Positions 16,479 through 25,974 of a stretch of DNA of 55,451 bases are shown here, one piece after another. The stretch covers positions 1 through 55,451 of the forward strand of contig NZ_QLTK01000040.1 of NCBI RefSeq assembly GCF_003269035.1, written 5' to 3'. The notes under the pieces were generated by a model, which was not told where the DNA came from, made no database searches, and worked only from the letters and a program-made list of their open reading frames with translations. The number at the start of each line of letters is the position of its first letter. The first letter of the stretch is position 1. Origin of the DNA: Paraburkholderia bryophila. GTDB taxonomy: Bacteria; Pseudomonadota; Gammaproteobacteria; Burkholderiales; Burkholderiaceae. The position numbers and the translations under genes were made by a program.

Positions 16479-18416
16479 ATGAGCGATCGTCCGATACCTG
16501 CCGCCCGCCGCACCGCCCGCACTCACGAGGCGCACGAGTCCCAGTTCCGGCTGCTCAGCCAGCGTCGCTTCGCGCCGTTTTTCTGGACCCAGTTCCTCGG
16601 CGCGATGAACGACAACGTGTTCAAGATCGGCTTCACGTCGCTGGTCACGTATCAGGCGGCGCGCTTTTCCGGCGTCGATCCAGCCACGGCGGCGTTCCTG
16701 ATCTCGGCGATCTTCATTCTGCCGTTCGTGCTGCTGTCGGCCACCTCGGGCCAGATCGCCGACAAATACGACAAGGCGATGCTCACGCGCTTCGTCAAGA
16801 CGTTCGAAATCGTCGTGATGCTGATCGGCGGCACGGGGTTCTGGCTGCATAGTGCGCCGCTGCTGTATCTGTGCACCTTTCTGATGGGCGTGCATTCCAC
16901 GGTGTTCGGACCGGTCAAATATTCGTACCTGCCGCAGCATCTGTCGAAGTCGGAGCTGGTCGGCGGCAACGGCATGGTCGAGATGGGCACCTTCGTGGCG
17001 ATCCTGATCGGCACCATCATCGGCGGCGCGGGCGCGGGTTTCGTCGAGCATGGCGCGGTGGTGCTGGCCTGCGCGTGCGTCGCGATCGCGCTGGTAGGGC
17101 GTTTCGTGTCGAGCTTCGTGCCGGTCACGCCGGCGGCGCAGGCCGATTTGCGCATCAACTGGAATCCGGTCAGCGAGACGTGGCGCAACCTGAAGCTGGC
17201 GCGTGAAAACCGCACGGTGTTTCTGAGTCTGCTGGGCATCTCCTGGCTGTGGTTTGTCGGCGCGACGTTTCTGTCGTCGTTTTTCAGCTTCGCGAAGAAT
17301 GTGCTGTCCGCCGACCCGGACGTCGTGACCGTGCTGCTCGGCACGTTCTCGATTGGTATCGGCCTTGGTTCGTTGATGTGCGAAAAGCTCTCGAAGCGAC
17401 GCATCGAAATCGGTCTGGTGCCGCTCGGTTCGATCGGTATGAGCGTGTTCGCGATCGATCTGTTTTTCGCCAGCCACGCGCTGCCGGCGGCGGGGCATCT
17501 GCTGAGCGTCGGCGAGTTTCTCGCCCGGCCCGCCCACTGGCGCGTGCTGGCCGATCTGTTCCTGCTCGCCATGTTCGGCGGTTTCTACAGCGTGCCGCTG
17601 TATGCGTTGATCCAGAGCCGCAGTCAGCCGAGCCATCGCGCGCGGATCATCGCGGCGAACAATATTCTGAACTCGCTATTCATGATTCTCTCGTCGCTGA
17701 TGGCGGTCGGGTTAACCTCGGCCGGCTTCAGTATTCCGGCGCTGTTCCTGATCACCGCGCTGCTGAACATCGTGGTGGCGACCTACATCTATTCGCTGGT
17801 GCCGGAGTTTCTGCTGCGCTTCGTCGCGTGGGTGCTGGTGCATACGTTCTACCGGATCCGCCTCGTGCATGCCGAACGGATTCCGGAAGAGGGCGCGGCC
17901 GTGCTCGTTTGCAACCACGTGAGCTTCGTCGATGCGATCGTCATCATGGCCGAAAGCCCACGGCCGATCCGTTTCGTGATGGACCACCAGATTTTCAAGT
18001 CGCCGTTTGCCGGCTGGGTGTTCCGCCATGCGAAGGCGATCCCGATCGCGCCGGCTCATCAGGATCCGGAACTGTTGACGCGTGCCTACGAACGGTGTGC
18101 GCAGGCATTGGCCGAGGGCGATCTGGTTTGCATCTTCCCGGAAGGCAAGCTCACCAAGACTGGCGAGATGAACCCGTTCCGTCATGGCGTGACCGAGATC
18201 ATCAAGCGCACGCCCGCGCCGGTTGTGCCGATGGCGCTGCGCGGCCTGTGGGGGAGTGTGTTTTCGCGCGCCAACGACGCGCGCTGGCCTCGGCCGGTTC
18301 AGAAAGGCGTGATGAGCCGGCTGACGCTCGCCGTGGGCGAGCCGATCGCGCCGGAATTGGCGACGCCCGAATTGTTGCAGCAAGTCGTGACGGAGTTGCG
18401 CGGGGCGCGCAAATAG
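16479..18416 (+). CDS. MFS transporter fused to PlsC-type acyltransferase (LplT-Aas-like)
   Basis: A fusion protein of about 645 residues. Residues 30-420 are a 12-span MFS transporter resembling the lysophospholipid flippase LplT (FFWTQFLGAMNDNVFKIG). Residues 440-640 are a glycerolipid acyltransferase with the catalytic H-x4-D in NHVSFVD (His480, Asp485) and the FPEGK substrate motif near 553. The likely role is to import lysophospholipid across the inner membrane and re-acylate it. In E. coli the flippase and the acyltransferase/acyl-ACP ligase are separate proteins; the ligase domain is absent here. Earlier in-frame starts exist at 16368 (GTG) and 16380. I chose ATG 16479, just before the conserved region, though its ribosome site is weak. 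Confidence 0.85.
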   Translation: MSDRPIPAARRTARTHEAHESQFRLLSQRRFAPFFWTQFLGAMNDNVFKIGFTSLVTYQAARFSGVDPATAAFLISAIFILPFVLLSATSGQIADKYDKAMLTRFVKTFEIVVMLIGGTGFWLHSAPLLYLCTFLMGVHSTVFGPVKYSYLPQHLSKSELVGGNGMVEMGTFVAILIGTIIGGAGAGFVEHGAVVLACACVAIALVGRFVSSFVPVTPAAQADLRINWNPVSETWRNLKLARENRTVFLSLLGISWLWFVGATFLSSFFSFAKNVLSADPDVVTVLLGTFSIGIGLGSLMCEKLSKRRIEIGLVPLGSIGMSVFAIDLFFASHALPAAGHLLSVGEFLARPAHWRVLADLFLLAMFGGFYSVPLYALIQSRSQPSHRARIIAANNILNSLFMILSSLMAVGLTSAGFSIPALFLITALLNIVVATYIYSLVPEFLLRFVAWVLVHTFYRIRLVHAERIPEEGAAVLVCNHVSFVDAIVIMAESPRPIRFVMDHQIFKSPFAGWVFRHAKAIPIAPAHQDPELLTRAYERCAQALAEGDLVCIFPEGKLTKTGEMNPFRHGVTEIIKRTPAPVVPMALRGLWGSVFSRANDARWPRPVQKGVMSRLTLAVGEPIAPELATPELLQQVVTELRGARK

Positions 18417-18544
18417 CGTGCGGGTCGGTGCCTCGCGGGCCGGCTATCGCTTGTCCAGAAGGCATATAGCCAACCTGCGCCACCGCCTGGGCCCTAACGG
18501 GCTGGCATAATACTGCCTTCCCCGCATTTCTTTGGACGACGCCC

Positions 18545-19645
18545 ATGTCCGGCAACACGCTCGGTACGCTTTTCACTGTCACGACCTTCGGCGAATCGCA
18601 CGGCCCCGCTATTGGCTGCGTGATCGACGGCTGCCCGCCGGGCATGGCGCTCACCGAAGCCGACATCCAGTTCGAACTCGACCGCCGCAAACCCGGCACC
18701 TCGCGCCACGTCACGCAGCGCCAGGAAGAAGACAAGGTCGAGATCCTGTCGGGCGTGTTCGAAGGCCAGACCACCGGCGCGCCGATCGCGCTGCTGATCC
18801 GCAATACGGACCAACGCAGCAAAGACTACGGCAATATCGTCGATACCTTCCGTCCGGGCCACGCCGACTACACCTATTGGCAGAAATACGGCATTCGCGA
18901 CTATCGCGGCGGCGGCCGTTCGTCGGCACGTCTGACCGCGCCCACGGTGGCGGCGGGCGCGGTCGCGAAGAAGTGGCTGCGCGAAAAGTTCGGCACCGAG
19001 ATTCGCGGCTACATGGCCGCGCTCGGCGAGATCGACGTGCCGTTCGTCGACTGGGCGCACGTGCGCGAGAACCCGTTCTTCGTGCCGAACGCCGACCTCG
19101 TGCCGCAGCTCGAAGAGTACATGGACGCGCTGCGCAAAGACGGCGATTCGATCGGCGCGCGCATCAACGTCGTGGCGTCGGGTGTGCCGGTCGGCCTCGG
19201 CGAGCCGCTGTTCGACCGCCTCGACGCCGACATCGCGCATGCCATGATGGGCATCAACGCGGTCAAGGGCGTGGAGATCGGCGCGGGCTTCGCGAGCGTC
19301 GCGCAACGCGGCTCGGTACATGGCGACGAACTGACGCCGGAAGGCTTCGTCGGCAATCACGCGGGCGGTGTGCTCGGCGGCATTTCGACCGGGCAGGACA
19401 TTACCGTGTCGATCGCGATCAAACCGACGTCGAGCATTCGCACGCCGCGTCGCTCGATCGACAAAGCCGGGCAGCCGGCTGTCGTCGAAACATTCGGGCG
19501 GCATGACCCGTGCGTCGGTATTCGCGCCACGCCGATCGCTGAATCGATGCTTGCACTGGTGCTGATCGACCACGCGCTGCGTCATCGCGCGCAATGCGGC
19601 GATGTTGCCGTCAGCACGCCGAAGATTGCTGCCAGCGCGCCTTGA
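18545..19645 (+). CDS. aroC: Chorismate synthase
   Basis: A 366-residue enzyme that converts 5-enolpyruvylshikimate 3-phosphate to chorismate with reduced FMN, the last step of the shikimate pathway. All three signatures are visible: TTFGESHGPAIGCVIDG at the N-terminus, YRGGGRSSARLTAPTVAAGA around 120, and RHDPCVGIRATPIAESM near the C-terminus. Its length is normal for the family. It stands as a single gene between the lipid remodelling fusion and the TPR gene, with gaps on both sides large enough for its own promoter. Confidence 0.97.
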   Translation: MSGNTLGTLFTVTTFGESHGPAIGCVIDGCPPGMALTEADIQFELDRRKPGTSRHVTQRQEEDKVEILSGVFEGQTTGAPIALLIRNTDQRSKDYGNIVDTFRPGHADYTYWQKYGIRDYRGGGRSSARLTAPTVAAGAVAKKWLREKFGTEIRGYMAALGEIDVPFVDWAHVRENPFFVPNADLVPQLEEYMDALRKDGDSIGARINVVASGVPVGLGEPLFDRLDADIAHAMMGINAVKGVEIGAGFASVAQRGSVHGDELTPEGFVGNHAGGVLGGISTGQDITVSIAIKPTSSIRTPRRSIDKAGQPAVVETFGRHDPCVGIRATPIAESMLALVLIDHALRHRAQCGDVAVSTPKIAASAP

Positions 19646-19700
19646 CACGCTGCGTTCGGTGTTTGTCTGTGTGTCGTAAAGAAGTGCGTGCAGCGTCGTC

Positions 19701-21257
19701 ATGACCGGGCCGATTAGCCAACCGATCAACCAACCGATCAACGAGCCGACTTTCGTGCCGACGGCCGAATCGGCCGATAACCCTCTGGCCGAATCGGCCG
19801 ATAACCCTCTGGCCGATCTGCGCGCTCGCGCCGCCGCGCCGGATGCCACCGCGGGCGACTGCCTCGCGCTCGGTCAACTGTTACTACAGCACGCCGCGCG
19901 CGACAAAGACCGCCAACGCGAGGCACTCGCCGCGCTGGTGCGTGCCTATCAGCTCGATCCTGCCTGCGAGCCCACGCTGCTTCACACGATTGCGCAGACC
20001 GCTTTCGTGCTGCGCGATTGGTCTTTGACCGAGGCCGCCGCGCAACTGCTCCTGTCCCACCACGCCGCCGACGCCAACGCGCTGATCTGGCGCGCCGCCG
20101 CGGTCCAGCAGCGCGACGATTTCGCCCTGGCGGAGCATTTGTTGCGCGAGGCGATGCGCGCCGTGCCGGGCAACCCGGTGGTGCTTCACAAGCTGGCGTT
20201 GTGCGTCAAGGAACAGGCGCGTTTCGTCGAAGCGGAGGCGTTGCTCAGGCAGGTGCTGGTGTTGTCGCCGGATAACGCGCACGCGTTGTTCGATCTGTCG
20301 GAACTCGAAATCCGTACCGGTCGTTTCGCCGATGGCTGGGCGCATTACGAATCGCGCGTCGCGTTCGGCGGCGAGCTGAATAATGCGCAACAGGCGCTCG
20401 CGTCAATCAGCGCGCATTGGCAGGGCGAGTCGCTGGCGGGCAAGACGCTGGTGGTCTACGGCGAGCAAGGCAACGGCGATTGCCTGTGGGCGGTGCGTTT
20501 TCTGCCGCATCTCGCCGAGCGGGCGCGCCGCGAGGGAGGCCGGGTGATCTTCGGTCACGACGGACCGCTGCGGTATCTGTTCGAGCGCATTCTGCCTGCC
20601 GATTTGCCGCTCGAAACGAGTCTGGACACACGGCCCGATTTTCACTGCGGGTTGATGAGCTTGCCGTTGCGGCTCGGCGTGGTCGACGCAACCGGTTGGG
20701 GGCGGCCGTATCTGAACGCCGATCCAACCCATGTGCAGGCGTGGCGCGAGCGCGTCGACGCGCACGTCGCGCACGTCGCGGGCAAGTACGGTCGTCGCAA
20801 AGTGGGGCTGGTGTGGAACGGCAACCCCGACCATATCCGCGACGCGCGGCGTTCGGTGCCGGTCGAGCAACTCGAGGCGCTGCTGAACGTGCCGGGCGCG
20901 AGCTATTTCGCGTTGTCGCCGGGGCGCGGCGAGACGGTCGCGCAGTGGCGGAAGCAGGGATTGGATGTCGTCGATATGACGGGACATTTTCAGTCCGGAT
21001 TCGACGACGTGGCCGCGTTGCTGGCCAATCTGGATCTGGTGGTGACGATCGATAGCGGCCCTGCCCATCTGGCCGGTGCACTCGGCGTGCCGACCTGCCT
21101 GATGATCGATCACGTGTCCGCGTGGTTTTGGGGCGATGAATCGTCGGCAACGCCCTGGTACGATTCGATCGAGCTGGTTCGACAGCCCAGGGTTGGCGAT
21201 TGGATGCCGGTCGTGGCGCACGTTCGCGAACGGATCGTGGCGCTGGTGCGGAATTAA
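19701..21257 (+). CDS. TPR protein with glycosyltransferase-9-like C-terminal domain
   Basis: A 518-residue protein. A low-complexity N-terminus (residues 1-38) is built from tandem repeats. TPR-like helices follow (about 45-215, for example AHALFDLSELEIRTGRFADGW), then a C-terminal domain (about 235-510) with VVTIDSGPAHLAGALGVPT, the nucleotide-sugar-binding region seen in GT9/heptosyltransferase-like and TPR-linked glycosyltransferases. The acceptor is unknown. The start is ATG 19701. Upstream spacing from aroC is about 55 bases, so read-through from aroC is possible. Confidence 0.8.
   Translation: MTGPISQPINQPINEPTFVPTAESADNPLAESADNPLADLRARAAAPDATAGDCLALGQLLLQHAARDKDRQREALAALVRAYQLDPACEPTLLHTIAQTAFVLRDWSLTEAAAQLLLSHHAADANALIWRAAAVQQRDDFALAEHLLREAMRAVPGNPVVLHKLALCVKEQARFVEAEALLRQVLVLSPDNAHALFDLSELEIRTGRFADGWAHYESRVAFGGELNNAQQALASISAHWQGESLAGKTLVVYGEQGNGDCLWAVRFLPHLAERARREGGRVIFGHDGPLRYLFERILPADLPLETSLDTRPDFHCGLMSLPLRLGVVDATGWGRPYLNADPTHVQAWRERVDAHVAHVAGKYGRRKVGLVWNGNPDHIRDARRSVPVEQLEALLNVPGASYFALSPGRGETVAQWRKQGLDVVDMTGHFQSGFDDVAALLANLDLVVTIDSGPAHLAGALGVPTCLMIDHVSAWFWGDESSATPWYDSIELVRQPRVGDWMPVVAHVRERIVALVRN
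19763..19814 (+). repeat. Tandem 24-base in-frame repeat in the TPR gene
   Basis: Two exact consecutive copies of a 24-base unit (19763-19786, 19787-19810) plus four bases of a third encode AESADNPL twice. A separate short repeat (CCAACCGATCAA, twice) lies just before it and encodes QPIN repeats. Because 24 is a multiple of three, copy-number change would lengthen the N-terminus without a frameshift. Confidence 0.9.
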
Positions 21258-21317
21258 GATTTGCCTTCGCAACGCGCGACATGCAGTCGACGCGCTGCGA
21301 AAGCAAATGCACGGCAA

Positions 21318-22991
21318 TTACATATTCGGGTAGTTCGGCCCGCCGCCACCTTCAGGCGTGACCCACACGATATTCTGCGTCGGGTCCTTGATGTCGCACG
21401 TCTTGCAATGCACGCAGTTCTGCGCGTTGATCACCAGGCGCTCGCCGCCGTCGTCGTTCTTGACGAACTCGTACACCGCAGCGGGGCAGTAGCGCGACTC
21501 AGGGCCGGCATAGGTCTGCCAGTTCACGTTCACCGGCACGGACGGGTCTTTCAGCGTCAGGTGAGCCGGCTGGTTCTCCTCGTGATTGGTATTCGAAATG
21601 AACACGGAAGAAAGCCGGTCGAACGTCAGCTTGCCGTCTGGTTTCGGATACGTGATCGGCTTGCACTGCGACGCCGGTTTGAGCATCTCGTGATCCGAGT
21701 GCTGGTGATGCAACGTCCAGGGCACATTGCCGCCCAGCACCTTCTGTTCGAGACCGACCATCAGCGTGCCGAGGTATAGGCCCTTGCTCATCCACTGTTT
21801 GAAATTGCGGGCGCGATGCAGCTCGGTGTGCAGCCACGAGGTCTTGAACGCTTCCGGATACGCCGTGAGCTCGTCACTGGTACGTCCGGCCTGCACCGCC
21901 TCAAAAGCCGCGTCAGCGGCCAGCATGCCGGTCTTGATCGCCGCATGCGAGCCCTTGATTCGCGATGCATTCAGGAAGCCTGCGTCGTCGCCCACCAGCG
22001 CACCGCCCGGGAACACCAGCTTCGGCAGCGACATCAGGCCGCCTGCGGTGATCGCCCGTGCGCCGTACGACACGCGCTTGCCGCCTTCCAGGATTGCGCG
22101 GATCGCCGGATGCGTCTTGTAGCGCTGGAATTCCTCGAACGGCGACAGATACGGATTCGTGTAGCCCAAGCCGACCACGAAGCCGACCATCACCTGGTTG
22201 TTGTCCATGTGATAGAGGAACGAACCGCCGTACGTGTCGTTTTCCAGCGGCCAGCCGGCGGTGTGCATGACCAGACCCGGCTTGTGCTTCGCCGGATCGA
22301 TTTCCCACAATTCCTTGATGCCGATACCGTAGACCTGCGGATCGACGCCTTCGCGCAGCTTGTACCGGTCGTTCAGTTGACGGCCCAGATGCCCGCGCGC
22401 GCCTTCGCAGAACAGCGTGTATCTGGCATGCAATTCCATGCCGAGCTGGAAGTTCTCGGTCGGTGCGCCGTCCTTGCCGATGCCCAGATTGCCGGTCGCC
22501 ACGCCCTTGACCGAGCCGTCGTCGTTGTAAAGGATTTCAGCGGCCGGAAAGCCCGGGAAAATCTCGACGCCCAGCGCCTCGGCCTGCTGACCGAGCCAGC
22601 GCGTCACATTGGCCAGCGAGATGACGTAGTTGCCGTGGTTCTTGAAGTTGTCCGGCAGCGCCCAGACCGGCACGCTCTTCGAGCCGGTTTCGCTCAGGAA
22701 CAGGAATTTGTCTTCGCTCACCGCCACGTCGAGCGGCGCGCCTTTTTCTTTCCAGTCCGGAATCAGTTCGGTGATCGCGCGCGGATCCATGACCGCGCCC
22801 GACAGGATATGCGCCCCGATCTCCGAGCCTTTTTCCAGTACGCACACGCCCAGCTCGACGCTCTTTTCCGCCGCCAGCTGCTTCAGGCGGATCGCTGCGG
22901 ACAGGCCAGCCGGGCCGCCGCCGACGATCACGACGTCGTATTCCATCGACTCGCGTGGACCGTATTGCTCAATGAGACTTGCGGGGGTCAT
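21318..22991 (-). CDS. Electron transfer flavoprotein-ubiquinone oxidoreductase
   Basis: A 557-residue ETF-QO. It has an N-terminal FAD-binding Rossmann motif (VVIVGGGPAGLSAAI), a central ubiquinone/membrane-associated region, and a C-terminal 4Fe-4S domain with YCPAAVYEF and NCVHCKTCDIKDP. It moves electrons from reduced ETF (fed by acyl-CoA and other dehydrogenases) to the quinone pool at the inner membrane. ATG 22991 is preceded by GAGGAG. An in-frame ATG further up (23048) adds residues not seen in the family. It is divergent from the SDR gene. Confidence 0.95.
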   Translation of the reverse strand: MTPASLIEQYGPRESMEYDVVIVGGGPAGLSAAIRLKQLAAEKSVELGVCVLEKGSEIGAHILSGAVMDPRAITELIPDWKEKGAPLDVAVSEDKFLFLSETGSKSVPVWALPDNFKNHGNYVISLANVTRWLGQQAEALGVEIFPGFPAAEILYNDDGSVKGVATGNLGIGKDGAPTENFQLGMELHARYTLFCEGARGHLGRQLNDRYKLREGVDPQVYGIGIKELWEIDPAKHKPGLVMHTAGWPLENDTYGGSFLYHMDNNQVMVGFVVGLGYTNPYLSPFEEFQRYKTHPAIRAILEGGKRVSYGARAITAGGLMSLPKLVFPGGALVGDDAGFLNASRIKGSHAAIKTGMLAADAAFEAVQAGRTSDELTAYPEAFKTSWLHTELHRARNFKQWMSKGLYLGTLMVGLEQKVLGGNVPWTLHHQHSDHEMLKPASQCKPITYPKPDGKLTFDRLSSVFISNTNHEENQPAHLTLKDPSVPVNVNWQTYAGPESRYCPAAVYEFVKNDDGGERLVINAQNCVHCKTCDIKDPTQNIVWVTPEGGGGPNYPNM

Positions 22992-23180
22992 TGATGCTCC
23001 TCTTACCGTTAGAATGCTTTTTTCGGGTTCGTATTGTGGGCGATGCATCCCCGCACTGCAACCGGATGAGCAGAGATTAGCACGATCGTTCTATTTATGT
23101 GATACGGTACCGACCCGTAGCGAAGGTCTTACCGCACCTGTCAACCGTAGTTGCAATTACAACCGAACAAGGGAACGACA

Positions 23181-23957
23181 ATGGGCCGTTCGATCAATCT
23201 GGAAGGCAAGGTCGCGCTGATCACCGGCGCCTCGAGCGGGTTGGGAAAGCGTTTCGCTCAGGTATTGTCGCAGGCGGGCGCCAAGGTCGTGCTGGCGAGC
23301 CGGCGCACCGAGCGGTTGAAGGAGCTGCGCGCCGAGATCGAGGCGTCCGGCGGCGCGGCGCACGTGGTGTCGCTCGACGTCACCGATTACCAGAGCATCA
23401 AGTCGGCGGTCGCGCATGCGGAAACCGAGGCGGGCACCATCGACATTCTGGTGAACAACTCGGGCGTGTCGACTACGCAGAAGCTCTCGGAAGTCACGCC
23501 GGCCGACTTCGAATACGTGTTCGACACCAACACGCGCGGCGCGTTTTTCGTCGCGCAGGAAGTCGCCAAACGCATGATCATGCGTGGCAATAACGCGCAG
23601 AACCCGTCGTACCGCATCATCAATATCGCGTCGATGGCGGGCCTGCGTGTGCTGCCGCAGATTGGCCTGTACTCCATGAGCAAGGCCGCTGTCGTCCATA
23701 TGACGAAAGCCATGGCGCTGGAGTGGGGCAAGCACGGCATCAACGTGAACGCGATCTGTCCGGGGTATATCGACACCGAGATCAACCACCATCACTGGTC
23801 GACCGAGCAGGGGCAGAAGCTGGTGTCCATGCTGCCGCGTCATCGCGTCGGCAAGCCTGACGATCTGGACGGGCTCCTGCTGTTGCTGGCGGCCGACGAA
23901 TCGCAGTTCATCAACGGCTCGGTCATCGCCGCCGACGACGGCTTCGGCCTGGCCTGA
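23181..23957 (+). CDS. Short-chain dehydrogenase/reductase (SDR)
   Basis: A 258-residue classical SDR. It shows the NAD(P)-binding TGASSGLG (about 15-22), NNSG in the fourth strand and the catalytic Tyr164-x3-Lys168 (YSMSK). The catalytic Ser lies in NIASMAG. The substrate is unknown; the context with ETF-QO, a thioesterase and scoAB suggests fatty-acid or ketone-body chemistry. ATG 23181 with AAGGGAA upstream was chosen over an earlier ATG at 23151. The thioesterase gene follows after about 40 bases, probably in the same operon. Confidence 0.92.
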   Translation: MGRSINLEGKVALITGASSGLGKRFAQVLSQAGAKVVLASRRTERLKELRAEIEASGGAAHVVSLDVTDYQSIKSAVAHAETEAGTIDILVNNSGVSTTQKLSEVTPADFEYVFDTNTRGAFFVAQEVAKRMIMRGNNAQNPSYRIINIASMAGLRVLPQIGLYSMSKAAVVHMTKAMALEWGKHGINVNAICPGYIDTEINHHHWSTEQGQKLVSMLPRHRVGKPDDLDGLLLLLAADESQFINGSVIAADDGFGLA

Positions 23958-23996
23958 TTTCAATTCACCTTAAGCAGCAAGCGCAACGGAAGTACG

Positions 23997-24428
23997 ATGA
24001 GCGATTTTCACGCAGTCTTTGAGATGTCCATGCCGATCCGTTGGGGCGACATGGACGCATTCGGCCATGTCAACAACACGGTCTATTTCCGCTACATGGA
24101 GCAGGTGCGGATTTCCTGGTTCGAACAGATGGGTCTGGCGGGCAGCAATGCCGACGGCCAGGGCCCGGTGATCGTCAACGCGTCGATGGAGTTTCTCAAG
24201 CAACTGCATTATCCCGGCGACGTGATCGGCCGGATGACGGTGGCCACGCCTGGCCGCAGCAGCTTCGACACCGGCTTCGAGCTGGTGCGCGCCGACGATC
24301 CGCACACCGTCTATGCGCGCGGCGCCGCGCGCTGCGTGTGGATCGATTACGCGGCGGCGAAGTCGGTGCCGGTGCCCGATCTGCTGCGGGCGACGATCGA
24401 GCGCGCCGCACTGGTCAAGGCGGCCTGA
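23997..24428 (+). CDS. 4HBT/YbgC-like hotdog thioesterase
   Basis: A 143-residue acyl-CoA thioesterase of the 4-hydroxybenzoyl-CoA thioesterase type. The catalytic region RWGDMDAFGHVNNTVYFRYM carries the conserved Asp and the HVNN turn. The protein is one full hotdog domain and would act as a dimer or tetramer in the cytoplasm. It is 39 bases downstream of the SDR gene on the same strand, so the two may act on the same acyl-CoA intermediate. Substrate not determined. Confidence 0.9.
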   Translation: MSDFHAVFEMSMPIRWGDMDAFGHVNNTVYFRYMEQVRISWFEQMGLAGSNADGQGPVIVNASMEFLKQLHYPGDVIGRMTVATPGRSSFDTGFELVRADDPHTVYARGAARCVWIDYAAAKSVPVPDLLRATIERAALVKAA

Positions 24429-24477
24429 TCAGCGTGTCCAATACGACGGTCGCTTAAGCAGGACGCCGGCCCAGACT

Positions 24478-25023
24478 TCAATGCCCGAGCAAGCGCTGCA
24501 ATAGCTCGGTCGCGTTCCCCGTATCGTATTTACGCATCAGCCGCGCCCGGTAGACATCCACCGTGCGCGGGCTGATATCCAGCACGCGCCCGATCTGCTT
24601 GCTGGTTTTGCCGGTTACCAGTTGCGCGGCGATCTCCCGTTCGCGCGGCGTCAATTCGACCGCCACGCGGCGCGTCGCGCTCAAATCCTCGAACGTCCAT
24701 ACGCCCGCAGCATGCGGGTCGGTGCGCTGCTGCGCGCGGCCCGTCACGTGACACCAGAACAGTTCGCCGTTGGCGCGCTTCATGATGCGGTCGTCCGCGT
24801 AGCTGCCCTGCGCGGTCATGATCGGCGGAATGCGCGCGCCGATTCGCTCGAATTCGTCTGCCGACGGATAAAGCACCTGAAACGACTGGCCGAGCAGCGC
24901 CTCGCGCGGGCAGCCGAAAATCGACGCCAGCTCGTCATTACAGTCTTCGATCACCCGTTCGCGCGACAGCACGAGGCCGATCGGCGCGAGTTGAAAAGCG
25001 GTTTGATAATCCAGTGCGGGCAT
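24478..25023 (-). CDS. PAS-LuxR family transcriptional regulator
   Basis: A 181-residue regulator. An N-terminal PAS sensor domain (about 5-105, with AFQLAPIGLVLSRERVIEDCN and ALLGQSFQVLYPS) is joined to a C-terminal LuxR/FixJ helix-turn-helix (about 118-178, with LTPREREIAAQLVTGKTSKQI and ISPRTVDVYRARLMRKY). It is divergent from scoA and may regulate scoAB, inferred from position. The open frame extends to 25098. I chose ATG 25023 because the PAS domain starts right after it, although no strong ribosome site is visible. Confidence 0.88.
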   Translation of the reverse strand: MPALDYQTAFQLAPIGLVLSRERVIEDCNDELASIFGCPREALLGQSFQVLYPSADEFERIGARIPPIMTAQGSYADDRIMKRANGELFWCHVTGRAQQRTDPHAAGVWTFEDLSATRRVAVELTPREREIAAQLVTGKTSKQIGRVLDISPRTVDVYRARLMRKYDTGNATELLQRLLGH

Positions 25024-25267
25024 GAGTTGGCGGCAAGTACTTATGTATTTTTGCGTATTGTGCCGCATGGCGCGCCCAGCGTACTCTTTCGGGCACATGA
25101 CAACGCGGTGCAGGCGTCTGGAAAGAGTCTTTGCGCGCTACGCCGGCCAAGCCGGGCGCACGGCCTGCTACGGATGACTAGAATGACGTGTCGGGCGCGA
25201 GCTCGCGGAACGTGATACCAGCCGCAACGAACCTGATTCGGGTTTCCATAAAGGAAGGGACATACTG

Positions 25268-25972
25268 ATGAACAAGGTCTATCCAGGCGCCGCCGAGGCG
25301 CTGAAAGACATCGTCAAGGACGGACAGACGTTCGCCGTCGGCGGCTTCGGGCTGTGCGGCATTCCGGAGGCGCTGATCGCGGCGCTGCGCGATTCGAAGG
25401 TGCAGGGCATCACCTGTATCAGCAACAACGCGGGCGTCGACGGTTTCGGCCTCGGTCTGCTGCTCGAAACCCGCCAGGTGAAGAAGATGATCTCGTCGTA
25501 CGTGGGCGAGAACAAGGAGTTCGAACGCCAGTATCTGGCCGGCGAACTCGAGCTCGAATTCACGCCGCAGGGCACGCTGGCTGAAAAGCTGCGCGCGGGC
25601 GGCTCGGGCATTCCGGCGTTCTTCACCAATACGGGCTACGGCACGCTGATCGCCGAAGGCAAGGAAACCCGCCAGTTCGGCGAGAACCACTATGTGCTCG
25701 AGCACTCGCTGACCGCGGATGTCGCGCTGGTCAAGGCATGGAAGGCCGACAAGTCCGGCAATCTGATCTACCGCCGCACCGCGCGCAACTTCAACCCGAT
25801 GTGCGCTATGGCGGGCAAGATCACGGTCGCGGAAGTCGAGGAGATCGTCGAGGTCGGCGAACTCGACCCGGATGCGATCCACACGCCCGGCATCTTCGTT
25901 CAGCGCATTGTGCTCAATGCGACGCCGGAAAAACGCATCGAACAACGCGTCGTGCGCGCGAAAGGAGCCTGA
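25268..25972 (+). CDS. scoA: 3-oxoacid (succinyl-CoA) CoA-transferase subunit A
   Basis: A 234-residue alpha subunit of a class I CoA-transferase. The N-terminal CoA-binding motif FAVGGFGLCGIPEALI (about 22-37) and the later GKITVAEVEEIVEVGELDPDAIHTPG region are characteristic. With the B subunit it moves CoA from succinyl-CoA to acetoacetate or a related 3-oxoacid. The start is ATG 25268 with a GAAGGGA ribosome site. The scoB start follows the scoA stop with a two-base gap, so the subunits are co-translated. Regulation by the divergent PAS-LuxR protein is likely. Confidence 0.94.
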   Translation: MNKVYPGAAEALKDIVKDGQTFAVGGFGLCGIPEALIAALRDSKVQGITCISNNAGVDGFGLGLLLETRQVKKMISSYVGENKEFERQYLAGELELEFTPQGTLAEKLRAGGSGIPAFFTNTGYGTLIAEGKETRQFGENHYVLEHSLTADVALVKAWKADKSGNLIYRRTARNFNPMCAMAGKITVAEVEEIVEVGELDPDAIHTPGIFVQRIVLNATPEKRIEQRVVRAKGA

Positions 25973-25974
25973 TC

